From Lingula anatina (lineage: Eukaryota > Brachiopoda > Lingulata > Lingulida > Lingulidae): a stretch of 64,000 nt of DNA. The DNA lies in assembly GCF_001039355.2 (NCBI RefSeq), contig NW_019773597.1:1-64000 (forward strand), read 5' to 3'. The notes under the pieces are model-generated. The model had not been told where the DNA came from and did not search any database. It was given only the letters and a program-made list of their open reading frames with translations. Position 1 is the stretch's first letter. Each line of letters starts with the position of its first letter. Below are positions 1 through 11,900 of this stretch, piece after piece. The position numbers and the translations under genes are program-made.

Positions 1-52
1 CATTGTGGGGATTTCAGGATTGTCTGTCGATACAACGACTATTGAAAAGTGT

Positions 53-421
53 TCAATCCTCTTCAAAGGTGAAATCAAAGTCGAAATCCCCCACTGGAGC
101 ATCCCACTCGGGCATGTCTTCCTCGGCCTCAATCTCATCACTGGGCATGTCCAATGCCATCATGCCACCTTTCCCATTTTCGGGCATCTCCATGGCCACT
201 ATGCCGCTGTCTTCCCCCTCGTCATTGGGCACATCCCACTGAAACAATTCGTTGAAGCCTGCCGCCTCGTCGTCTGGCATGTCCCAAGGCACAAGCTCAC
301 AGTTATTATCGCCAGTGCCAGGAGTTGGGGCGAGTGCTGCGTCCTGTGTGGTAATGTGAGTTTGGCGGTGCGCCGTAGCTGGAGGGTACCTTATCCTCTC
401 CATGTCTTTCAGGAAAGATTC
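53..421 (-). CDS. Probable terminal exon: acidic tail with repeated [WML][DE][MV]P motifs
   Basis: Downstream of the kinase exons a good acceptor (polypyrimidine plus CAG) precedes position 421. The exon has an open frame of about 122 codons ending in a stop at 53. The product is very acidic and carries spaced copies of a short motif: WDMPDDE, WDVPNDE, MEMPENG, LDMPSDE, DMPEWDAP, finishing with DFDFDFTFEED. Biased composition plus a repeated motif argues that it is coding rather than chance. Problem: the last kinase exon I found (1154-1107) ends in phase 2, which reads this exon in another frame and stops at 411-409 after four residues. Either an unseen exon between 430 and 1100 restores phase, the 1107-1154 exon is wrong, or there is an indel. 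It could also belong to a neighbouring gene. Confidence 0.5.
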   Translation of the reverse strand, partial: ESFLKDMERIRYPPATAHRQTHITTQDAALAPTPGTGDNNCELVPWDMPDDEAAGFNELFQWDVPNDEGEDSGIVAMEMPENGKGGMMALDMPSDEIEAEEDMPEWDAPVGDFDFDFTFEED

Positions 422-1106
422 CTGTTAAAAAGAAAATATGAAAATAAGAACAAAAGAAATTCTTACTTCGAAAACAACGATAATAGGTTTCCATAACATC
501 GATTATTTCCAAGAAGGTCACTGCATTTAAGTTTATATTTTTTGTGTGTTAGGTTTTAGCCTACTGTATACTATACTGTTTAATAATATAATTGTATAAA
601 TTCCATATAACAATGTATTCGCAAATGGTGACACGCTTCATGCGTGATCCTGAATTACGAGCAGTTGCAAAGTCACTGGGATACATATATGCAAACCTGT
701 GTAAAAACTATACTAATATTACCGTACCAAAAGGGAAATTATGCACAAAATTTGTGTTACTGAAATGTGCATCCAGACAAGGAAAATGATAAAGAACAAC
801 AAAAGCACAAGCATATAAAAGAAGAGAATGGAAAAAAGAAGCAAGTACCTGGACAAAAGCAAGAAGAGGGGAGGACCTGCAGTCCATAGGGAATACGTTA
901 GTGTGATAATCAGCAAGCCAACTGAGAAAAATAAGCAAACAAAAATGAAGATGAAAAATAAAAGAAAAACAAATAGAAATAGCAATAGAAAGTAAACAAA
1001 GACTGAACAGACAGGAACGAATGAAAAAGGAAAATATCTATAAATAGGTTTAAATAAATTCTTCAATCTATGTAATTCCAAGGTGAAATAGCTAGCGAAC
1101 TCTTAC
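422..1106. other. Non-coding interval between kinase 3' exons
   Basis: An A-rich stretch on the plus strand with no exon I can support. An additional phase-restoring kinase exon could hide here. The short ORFs lack splice sites and coding bias. Confidence 0.4.
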
Positions 1107-4100
1107 CGAAGGCACAATATGCCATTCACGTCTTGCACTCTGTTGACTTTATCACTGAAAATATAGGATCAACGGCACAATTAGTCAAAATTTTAAAAAA
1201 TCTAAGTATACAAATTTTGAAAAAATGAATGCTATTTTTTAACTCTTAAACATCTCTCGAATGAATGAATGGATGGATGGAATAATGAATAAACAGAGAT
1301 AGAAATAAATACAAAAAACATCAATAAATACGCAGAGAGAAGATAAAAAAGTTAAATAAATAATCAAATACAAAGAGAATATCGATAAATGCCAAAGAAA
1401 GCGGCTCACCAGATCAAGTTCTCAGCAAACTCCCGGAATGCCGGTTCTGCATAGTCGGCATGGAGGATATTTCCAGCCAGGATTTTCACTTTGATGGCTG
1501 CTCTGCCGTGTGGCTCGTTGTACCAGAGAGGATGTCTGCATAAAGAAATTTGGGTGAATATTCACTTTTGAGACATTTTATAAAATCAATGGCGCCAAAG
1601 CAAAAGAAAAAGAGTGGGTGGATCTCTAATTTCGGTTTAAATTTAATCGAATTAAATGTCAATATAATCTGAATTCCAGTGCGTTAAAGTTTATAGCCAG
1701 AGAAAAATTGAAGTGAAACAGAATCATAAAATAAACCTATTTTGCTCCGTTTTCCACGGGGGAGGGGGGGGGGCAAAGATATATTAAAAGATTGCTCAAT
1801 ACGAAGGATAAAAGGAAGAAAATACACAACTCTATCTGTAAAAATTGATTTTTTTCCAAATGGCTGCATGTGTCAGTAATTTTTACAGCACTGCTATCAA
1901 GTAATATTTTTACCTTCCAACGTACAACTCGAAGATCATCACACCCAGAGCAAAGTAATCCGCCTGAACGGACGCGGAAGTGCGCATGAGAATTTCCGGG
2001 GCGAGGTTCTTGGTGATGGTGTAAGCTACCATCCTCGGTCCCCAGCTACTCTCTCCGCTCTCGTCACAGCGGTGGGCGGACCCCAAATCACACTGAAAAA
2101 ATGAAACTGAATAAATAATTGAACATAGATAAAAAAAACACGTACTAATAGTTGCTGTGTGTTCACTGCAGTGCTCTTGTTTTAAAATTTCACTTTACAA
2201 CACATTTAAACTGAAAATCGTTGCAAAATTGCGTAGAATATGTAACAATTTAGAGAGTCGGCAAAACTTCCTTTGGTGAATTGCAAAACATTATTTTATA
2301 AAGAACACCACGCCTTGCTGTAACTGTTGATGTGCATATGGTATTCTGAGCCTTATAATGTAGTTGTACATAAAATAACTAATTATTTTGTGATAGAAAA
2401 ATGTTTAAAATGTCGCGCTTTTACTGATATGATTGTAGCTCACCACTTTGGGGATGCCATTCCGGTTAATCAGGATATTATTCAGCTTAATGTCAAAGTG
2501 AATGAGTCTTTTATTCCTCATGAACTGCAGGGCTATACAGACCGACACCGTGACAAACTTGACAGCCCTTGACTCTAAAATCCCGCTGAAAATAGAAATA
2601 GTTACATAAGTGAAAACAAAATGGAATTCCCATCGTATTTTTTAAATCTTATTTTTTGTTTCCTTCAAAATTCGAAGATTTATATGGAATAATTATCATT
2701 ACGATATTAGAAACGTGGTCCATGAACAAATAAATTTTAGAATTATTAAAAAAATATGTAGATTTACATAATTTTTTAAAAATGCCCAATATCCTAAGGA
2801 ACTACATGTAGTACAAGAAGAGGATAATAAATGATAAAAAAAGCAAGCAACAGTTCACATTATTATACCTATTTTAACGTCGAAAACAAGAGTAGGGGAA
2901 AAATAGAATTAGATCATAAAAAGAGAAATTGAATTAACACGTACTGATAATCGGTCAGACGCTGGAGGTCGAGTGGGCAAAGTTCTGTCAAAACAACAGG
3001 TAAGCCAGGCTTTACCTCGAATGAATGGTGCAAACTAAAAATATGAAAGGATAATAATGTTATGAGACCCTTTAAACAATAAACATAAACAATACAAGAA
3101 AATATGACTAAAGTTTTCAAAATGACTGAAAGGAATTAAAAAGAATAATATCAGGATATGAGCGTAATTTGACTAAAATGCAATGAGGGTGATTTTAAAA
3201 CATTAACTTAGAGAAGAAGTGAAAATAGCTACCTCAAAATGAAATCGCTTTTGAGCTCTCTTAGAAGACCGATCTCCTTTACAAATGCTTGAGCCCTGTC
3301 AATGTCTACCGGTACTTTCAATGCCCAGTCGTTTGAAAACTAAAATAAGAACATGATTATATAGCCCACGATGTCTGTTTGTTTATCTGATTTGTTCCAA
3401 TCGTCTTGCAAAATAACATGACCCCCATCCCCCACCCTGAGTTTGGGATATGTAAAGGTTTACGGAAGCGGAGACAATGGAGGAATGCTACTATCAGTTC
3501 TCAGGGTGACTCCGTCCAGACCCCCCCCCCCCCCCCCCCCACACATACATTGAATAAAAGATATGACATAAAGAAAGAATGACAATTTCTATTAAAAAAG
3601 TTTTACCACAAAATAAGTGGTATAGAGTCATCATGACAACCTTACTAAAATAAGATTTGTTCTAAAAAGATGCATACAACGTGATACAGTGAATTTATTT
3701 GAACTTATGGGCCTATACCTTGTACACATGGCCGTAACTGCCGACCCCCAACACTTGGTTGTTAGGAAATTCATTCATGTAAAGCTTTCTGATCTGTAAA
3801 TAAGAAAACGCATTCGTTTTAAACGTACCACGGGAGTCTCTATTTGTTTTAAAAGAATTTGTACATTGTTATTTTCTTCAAGCTCCGGTATATAAAACCT
3901 TATATTTTCACAAAAAGTAAATTTGGAAAGCGTAGTGGACCCTTTCCTCGTAAAATAAGTAGGAATGTTATAGAGAAGTCTGTTATTTCGCAACCAAACG
4001 CACTTTGTAACCGGTTGATTAATCACCTTATTTTCCAGGGCTCTCCGTTTGATGTATTCGTAACTGCGTTGTGCAACCAGAAACGCTAGATGTGAAATTA

Positions 4101-4107
4101 TTATCAT
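1107..4107 (-). CDS. Protein kinase (Ser/Thr-type, non-RD), eight exons
   Basis: Exons on the minus strand, built by hand from GT..AG junctions with consistent phases: 4107-4027, 3793-3719, 3339-3233, 3034-2945, 2585-2444, 2092-1914, 1535-1410, 1154-1107. Together they give about 282 residues of one kinase domain. Seen in order: glycine loop GVGSYGHVYK, beta-3 lysine in WALKV, a helix-C glutamate in FVKEIGLL, hinge region VVLTELCPLDL, catalytic loop IHFDIKLNNIL, CDLGSA in place of DFG, and LAPEIL as the APE motif. Catalytic Asp, the following Lys and Asn, and the metal-binding Asp are all kept, so activity is likely. Phe replaces Arg in HRD, making it a non-RD kinase; such kinases are often activated without activation-loop phosphorylation and several are innate-immune (family knowledge, not proof here). 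The start is the ATG at 4107, whose exon joins the next in phase. I cannot assign a subfamily. The end of the protein is uncertain (see the exon at 53-421). Confidence 0.85.
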
Positions 4108-4306
4108 TTTAAAAAAGAAACATTATAGATCGCTTTCTTTTGTTTACGCTAAATCTTGAATAACTGCCGTTACCATCTGACGTAATGATTACGTTGCGTT
4201 ACGTTTTGCTTTGACCTATGGCGTCATAATATTATAACTCTACATTATGACCAGTGCGTTATGACATAATTTTCCCCCAAAAATCGGCACATGTCCGTTT
4301 TGTATT

Positions 4307-4349
4307 TTTCGAGGGGGTGGGGGGTGGGGGGTGGGGGAGGGGGGGGCGG
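4307..4349 (+). promoter_or_regulatory. G-run tract upstream of the kinase start
   Basis: Five or more runs of four to eight G separated by single T, A or C occur about 200 bases upstream of the kinase ATG (minus-strand gene). The pattern satisfies the usual G-quadruplex rule on the plus strand. A regulatory role is inference. Poly-C at 3521-3540 and G-rich patches elsewhere show that such tracts are common in this window. Confidence 0.4.
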
Positions 4350-5990
4350 CAGACAAAGACACATTATCGAGTGAAATTTGTGATGTGTAAACTACGGAGG
4401 ATTATTAAATACAGTAAAGTGAAAGAGTAAAGGATGACAAAAAATGCTTGCTTTATCTTTCTCTTATTCTTTTACTTGTTTTACTATTTTAGATTTCATT
4501 TCGTCAATATAATATTAATTTTTTTTTTGGGGGGGGGTGTCGGAGAACAAGGGAATACCTCAGTAGCGAAGGGGTCAAGTGCACACCCTGAGAGTCAGCC
4601 ACATAGTCCAGGGACAGTTACATATATAAAGAAGTTAAAAGAAATATGGCTTAAATTTCTTTACAGATGTTTTTCTCTGTTCGCACCATGAAACCGCGGT
4701 TCAAGTCGTTAAATTGGCGTAATATTATATATCACAAACCCACGACCAGCGATCACAAACAACAATTTCACTTATAAGATATGCTGGTATTTTATGTCGT
4801 TTTTTGTTTTTTTTTTACAGAAGTGTACGTTGGAATCTTGTGACCTATTTTCTGCTTATAGGAAAGACAGATCTTGTCCTGTTTGCCGTATAAAAAAATC
4901 ATCATTGAATTTGCATTCGTTTTCCCCATTAAAGCTGACTTTAAAAAACTCTTTTTTTCCCCATTTAAGCTGACTTTAACAAAAAAATTGTTTAGACTTC
5001 TTGAGGCATAGTTTCATATAAATCTCATTCAAACTATTGTGAGGGATTACACAATGGCATTATAGGGATAGTTCAGCGATTTTTGACTGAGGCGTGGTAA
5101 TCTAATACCTTACCGCGCTTGTGTATCCGCTTATCGAAATATGAATGTCAGTTTTACAGAGAGATCACTTAAACACGCCATTAGCAAATGTGAAAGACTG
5201 TTAATACATTTAATCCAGTAGTGACCGCTTTTTTTATATTGGAGACATATACTAGGCTTTTGGAATTTCATGCGTTAAGTATTAAAGGGGGGTTATTTTA
5301 TAATCATCATTTTTTTATAATTGCTTTTTTATTTACACGTGGAATATGAAACTTGTTCCACATTGTCATAAATGATCAAACACGTGAAATCTAGATCTCT
5401 GTTTCCTATATTAATTTCAAATTCACAAACACTTGTAAATGCGTGGCAATAAGTCAGGCTGTACAAATAACATCTGTAAACATAAACGCAACAAGCAAAA
5501 TAGCAAATAAAAAAAGGGACTTTAAATTTAGTTCGTATTACAATGTGTCAATAGGACCAATACAACACGAAGGGTTCTCCGGCACTTGTTGTCATAAAGT
5601 AGCATATAAAAAGAAAGAATTAAAGACTGCTCTTATATAAGTCTGCTTACTTACAGTTCTCCGTTGGCAACTGCGTATGCATAAAAGGCCACAATGCACC
5701 TTGGCTGGTTGATTTAGCTAAGGCAACACCGCTTTACATTTAATCACATCCCAGACTTGTCGCTTTATCACATTCTGTTCAAAATTTGTACGCTATGTAT
5801 ATCCCCACTGTTAGGGTATGTGTACTCGAGCAGCCACGTCAATCGAGTGCGCTTGCATTTGTATGACCGGTGACACTGCTGCTGTTCCACGACAGTGAAT
5901 TTATTGTCAACGAAGCACAGGTGACGAATTTTCCCCCATGAAGATCGTTAAGAGAAAGTTGGCGTTAGCTGTCCCGTCTTAAAGGAAATA
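4350..5990. other. Intergenic region between the divergent kinase and nAChR genes
   Basis: No exon is supported here. The stretch holds homopolymer runs (T then G near 4525), AT-rich sequence and short ORFs without coding character. Promoters of both divergently oriented genes (kinase minus, receptor plus) should lie in this 1.9 kb, but I see no convincing core element. Confidence 0.5.
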
Positions 5991-5997
5991 CACATAT

Positions 5998-8900
5998 ATG
6001 AACATGAGCAGCAAGGGAAATATGACACGAAGACGAGGATTAAATATGTACGCGATTTTCTCCTTCATCGCAGTACTTCATGTGTATCTCCAAGGTGAGT
6101 TTTTAGTTAAGTGTATGAGAATGTGCGATAGAGGAGAAAATGGAGGGGGGGGGGTACAATTATTAAGATAGAAAATCCACGTAGAGGAGTTTATTTCCTT
6201 ATTAAGATTACACACAAACCCCTCGCCATTCAACAGGTAATTTGTAAGTTTTATGAATTAAGTTTTCGTTAACCGCATAGCCGAACTTGACTATGGAATG
6301 TCAGCCTGTGAGAGTCGTTTCACCAACTCCTACCACAGGGTAAATGTAGGCCTAAAAAGATGAAATGGCTGAATAGTTAATATTGAGCAAATTGAGTAAA
6401 GTGACAGTCAAGCATATGTTTTGTTTAAAAAAAAAAAAAAAAACAGTAAGGCTGATCATAGTTGGAATATTTTCTTGGCTTTGGAAAGTGGAAATGACAT
6501 CTTTTATAAAACAAAATTTGCAAATTTAAAATAAAATCCTAACATGGTTATGGCCAGAGATAAGATTAATTCTATCCTCTACCAGGGCCGCAGTTTTAAT
6601 TATGTGGACATTTTTCTGACGCGACAGTACAGAGAATAACGGTCAATTTACCCAATCTATGGCCCTGGCAGAAGGTACATTAATTCCAAGAATTAAAAAA
6701 GGAATCATGTTATTTGCATCATTCATGGGCGTTTTAATTATTTTCCATACATACACATTTTCCACAGACATATACACGCTCACGACACTGCGCAGACATT
6801 CATTGTTCCTCTCTAATCAGGTGCGTACAGTTCCGAGGACGACCACCACGATGAAGACCACGACCCAGACATTGAGAACGCACTGTTGTCCAGTATATTT
6901 GCCAACTATAACAGCATATCTGTCCCGCTCAGTCCTGGAGGTCCACTGGTCGTCAGCCTTGGGCTGGCCGTCAACAGAATCATCGACCTGGTGAGTACAT
7001 GTACATGTATATAAAGAAGTGTGAAGACAAAACAATAATTTGAAAATGATAATAAACAAGTGGCACATCTAGTACTAATATAATCATTTAATCATAGACT
7101 GAATCTGATTTTAACGAAAACAGGCATCACTGAAGAACGACATCAGGAATGGTCATACAGGGGCGATTGAGACCGTCTTCTGGGTCTTCTGGAAGACGGT
7201 CAGATTTTAAAGTTTACATTGACGGGTATCTATTTTTTCTGTTGGAAGACCATCAAAAATGGAGGACGGATCAACAAAGATAATTTGGAATACTGTCAGA
7301 AAATATCACTGGATCAGCTCCTGTCATAGGTGTGTCTTACCTAAATGGAGGACTGAATTTTATAAGCCTATTTTTTTACCGGACTGTTTATAATTGTCAA
7401 TCAGCTAAGTTATATACAGATTTGCAGATTTTAAAACAACAACAGCAACAATAATAATTATATAATAGGCAGGTCAACGTGCTCTAGAAAGAGGGTTGAA
7501 AATGAGACGTTTCATTTAGCTAAAAACACCTTCCATTGCCATTTGGTAACCGCTAAAAATGAGTTTTAAATTTGCATTTTTGAACTAATTTAATGGAAAA
7601 ACAATCTGAAATGGAGGTGATATTTTCGGACGGTTGTTGTGTCCCCAAATTTACTGTAATTAGCTAAAAAGTGGCCTTGTTAATATCGACAATATAAGTA
7701 CTGAGGCGAAAGACTTTTTTGTAAGTATAGCATACCGGTTTTCTTACTTCATAATAACACGCTTTCACAGTCGCTTTTTCGTTGAAAGTTGACTAGAACT
7801 CACAAAATAGTCAACAGTGTCTTGTGCCTTTTGAAAGTTGCAACAAAGGTGTCTGTGAAACCATGACTTCAGAAATAATTTACTTAACATTCAAGTTTAG
7901 AATATTTCAGCCCTTTTTAAAATGGTAGTTTGAAGAAAGGATAAATGGTTGAATCGAACGACCCCCTCATCAGATATGCTCAATTTTTTTTGACAAAGTT
8001 TAAAATGCCCCATATAGAAATACAAGCTTTGTAAAAGGCATAGGCTTTTATATCTATCAGGTCAAAGGATATCACAGGTGTAACTCTTTGTTTAATCATT
8101 TGAATCGATGAATTTCAGAGGTCAGGATACCTGAAAGGATTGTTGTTTCTGAAAACCTCCAGGTGAGAACTCGGTCATATTAAAATAACTTACTCTCACT
8201 ACGGATTATTCACACCGGAGAACTGTTCGTCATACTACATATATAAAAGGCCTATTTATCCAAAAAAAAAGAAAAAAAAATTTTTAAAGGCGTTTGTATA
8301 GGAACTCATGTAAGTTTGGGTCTAAAACAAAAATTATAGCCTAGTTAGGTCATCCCATATTATTACATTGGTGTCTGATGCACGATAGATTTTTTTACTG
8401 GCCATAAAGGCCGAGATTTTTTATTTTGCTAAGGAACAGAAGCGACAGTATAAGATAAGTATAAGCGACATTGCAATAGATATATAATTAAAAAATAAAG
8501 TTAAAAAAAGCCACGGTGACTTGGTCAGTAGAAAATTGTTAACATTTATATATTAATGTTGTTTTAACCAACTCCTTTTTATTTTGTGTGTGCACGTGCA
8601 CGTGCGTGTGTATGTGGTGTGTGTAAGAGGGAGAGAGAGCATTATACGCTGTACGTAATATTGCACAGTGTGGACATTATTAAACTAGTTGATATTCCAG
8701 CGCGATGGAAAATATTTATGTTTGTAATGGCACATTTCCTGCACCTACTGCATCAACAATTATGAGAAAGGTGGCTCAATACTGAAAAATGCAAGGAATG
8801 AGTTGTTGGGGCCGAAGGGGAGGAGGGGGGGGGGAGGTGAGATTTATTTAACAGCCACCACTGTCGCATGTGCATGGTTGAAATCTTCAGAAATTTATGT

Positions 8901-11900
8901 TTGCAAATTTTCACTGAATTATTGAGTGTTTAAGAAGGGTAGTATCATTAAATGTCTTTTTGCTGTATTTTTAGGACGAGAAGAACCAGATCCTCTTCAG
9001 TGCTGTTTGGCTAAGAATGGTAAGTGAACATACGGAGATTAAGTCTATGAAAACACGTACTGTGATCTAAAGGTGTTTTATTACGGAAGTAGTTGGAACG
9101 CATAGATGCACGTGTGAATAAATATAGACAGACGTTTGTAGACTAGTATTGCAAAGTAGGCCTCCACCTAAAACTTAGTCGAGTTAACTACTGGTATTTT
9201 AAATTTGAAACAAAGAAAATGAAGAAGGTGGTTGTCACTATCTTATCGTTTATCCATTTAACGATCTTCCAGTTTTTGTTGAACGTGCATGCAATGTGCA
9301 AGTATCAGTAAAAGTGCTGCTCGTAAGAAAATAAGTTTCATTAATGGAAAAGACGCACTCTTCTCTTCCATGCTTAATAACGGCGTTGCATAAACCAGTC
9401 TGAGTTCGGATCGTACGGATTCGCGGCTGCCGTACATGTAGCCTCTACGATGCGCCAAGCTAAAACTGGGTTTGCCCATTTGATCCAAAGTGTGTTCTCT
9501 ATGTAATATCGTCTAATGCACACCATATATTATTAAAATTGAATTTATTTTGTTTTGTCTGGTGTCGCGTTGTCCCCAAAAGGGTCTTAATTTGAAACCG
9601 GTAGGAACGCGGCGTTCACATACATAAAGAGCTACTGTATAATTAAACCATCACGATTTATTTTGACAGACATGGTCCGACTCTCGCCTATCCTGGAACG
9701 AGAGCCTGTATGGTCACATCGAGGACATCCACGTGCCCATAACAAGTATCTGGCGACCGGACATCATCCTTTATAACGAGTGAGTGACAAGTGTGAAGGA
9801 AAGAAGAACATTCCGAACACTGGTAGTAACATTAGGCATTAGGCTTGCAATGGTTAGAGTACTACGTGCACCGCGTCGTTTAGTTCTTTTACTTATAACA
9901 AGAAATGCCTAGTTCTAACACAAAGTTGTGCTACTTAAGCAAGAACAATGATTATTAAAAAAAATTAACAGGTACTCGGATAGCACAAACCTCCGCCAAG
10001 GCAGCCTAATTTTCATTGCTATGAATTGATCACCACCAAATCAAGCCGTTTCTTAGTCCAAATTTTTTACCTATCCTGGAAAGCTTAACGAAATCCGACC
10101 ACTACTGTTGCAGTTCGGATGTTCACTACCAAACCAACAAATGCAAAAANGAGATTTTTTATTTTGCTAAGGAACAGAAGCGACAGTATAAGATAAGTAT
10201 AAGCGACATTGTAATAGATATATAATTAAAAAATAAAGTTAAAAAAAGCCACGGTGACTTGGTCAGTAGAAAATTGTTAACATTTATATATTAATGTTGT
10301 TTTAGCCAACTCCTTTTTATTTTGTGTGTGCACGTGCACGTGCGTGTGTATGTGGTGTGTGTAAGAGAGAGCATTATACGCTGTACGTAATATTGCACAG
10401 TGTGGACATTATTAAACTAGTTGATATTCCAGCGCGATGGAAAATATTTATGTTTGTAATGGCACATTTCCTGCACCTACTGCATCAACAATTATGAGAA
10501 AGGTGGCTCAATACTGAAAAATGCAAGGAATGAGTTGTTGGGGCCGAAGGGGAGGAGGGGGGGGGGAGGTGAGATTTATTTAACAGCCACCACTGTCGCA
10601 TGTGCATGGTTGAAATCTTCAGAAATTTATGTTTGCAAATTTTCACTGAATTATTGAGTGTTTAAGAAGGGTAGTATCATTAAATGTCTTTTTGCTGTAT
10701 TTTTAGGACGAGAAGAACCAGATCCTCTTCAGTGCTGTTTGGCTAAGAATGGTAAGTGAACATACGGAGATTAAGTCTATGAAAACACGTACTGTGATCT
10801 AAAGGTGTTTTATTACGGAAGTAGTTGGAACGCATAGATGCACGTGTGAATAAATATAGACAGACGTTTGTAGACTAGTATTGCAAAGTAGGCCTCCACC
10901 TAAAACTTAGTCGAGTTAACTACTGGTATTTTAAATTTGAAACAAAGAAAATGAAGAAGGTGGTTGTCACTATCTTATCGTTTATCCATTTAACGATCTT
11001 CCAGTTTTTGTTGAACGTGCATGCAATGTGCAAGTATCAGTAAAAGTGCTGCTCGTAAGAAAATAAGTTTCATTAATGGAAAAGACGCACTCTTCTCTTC
11101 CATGCTTAATAACGGCGTTGCATAAACCAGTCTGAGTTCGGATCGTACGGATTCGCGGCTGCCGTACATGTAGCCTCTACGATGCGCCAAGCTAAAACTG
11201 GGTTTGCCCATTTGATCCAAAGTGTGTTCTCTATGTAATATCGTCTAATGCACACCATATATTATTAAAATTGAATTTATTTTGTTTTGTCTGGTGTCGC
11301 GTTGTCCCCAAAAGGGTCTTAATTTGAAACCGGTAGGAACGCGGCGTTCACATACATAAAGAGCTACTGTATAATTAAACCATCAAGATTTATTTTGACA
11401 GACATGGTCCGACTCTCGCCTATCCTGGAACGAGAGCCTGTATGGTCACATCGAGGACATCCACGTGCCCATAACAAGTATCTGGCGACCGGACATCATC
11501 CTTTATAACGAGTGAGTGACAAGTGTGAAGGAAAGAAGAACATTCCGAACACTGGTAGTAACATTAGGCATTAGGCTTGCAATGGTTAGAGTACTACGTG
11601 CACCGCGTCGTTTAGTTCTTTTACTTATAACAAGAAATGCCTAGTTCTAACACAAAGTTGTGCTACTTAAGCAAGAACAATGATTATTAAAAAAAATTAA
11701 CAGGTACTCGGATAGCACAAACCTCCGCCAAGGCAGCCTAATTTTCATTGCTATGAATTGATCACCACCAAATCAAGCCGTTTCTTAGTCCAAATTTTTT
11801 ACCTATCCTGGAAAGCTTAACGAAATCCGACCACTACTGTTGCAGTTCGGATGTTCACTACCAAACCAACAAATGCAAAAAATAAATCCTTGTTGGAAAT

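Noticed and set aside
9258-11220. Identical 76-codon minus-strand ORFs (two copies)
   Set aside because: They lie within nAChR intron 3 and are duplicated by the assembly; no domain or splice support.
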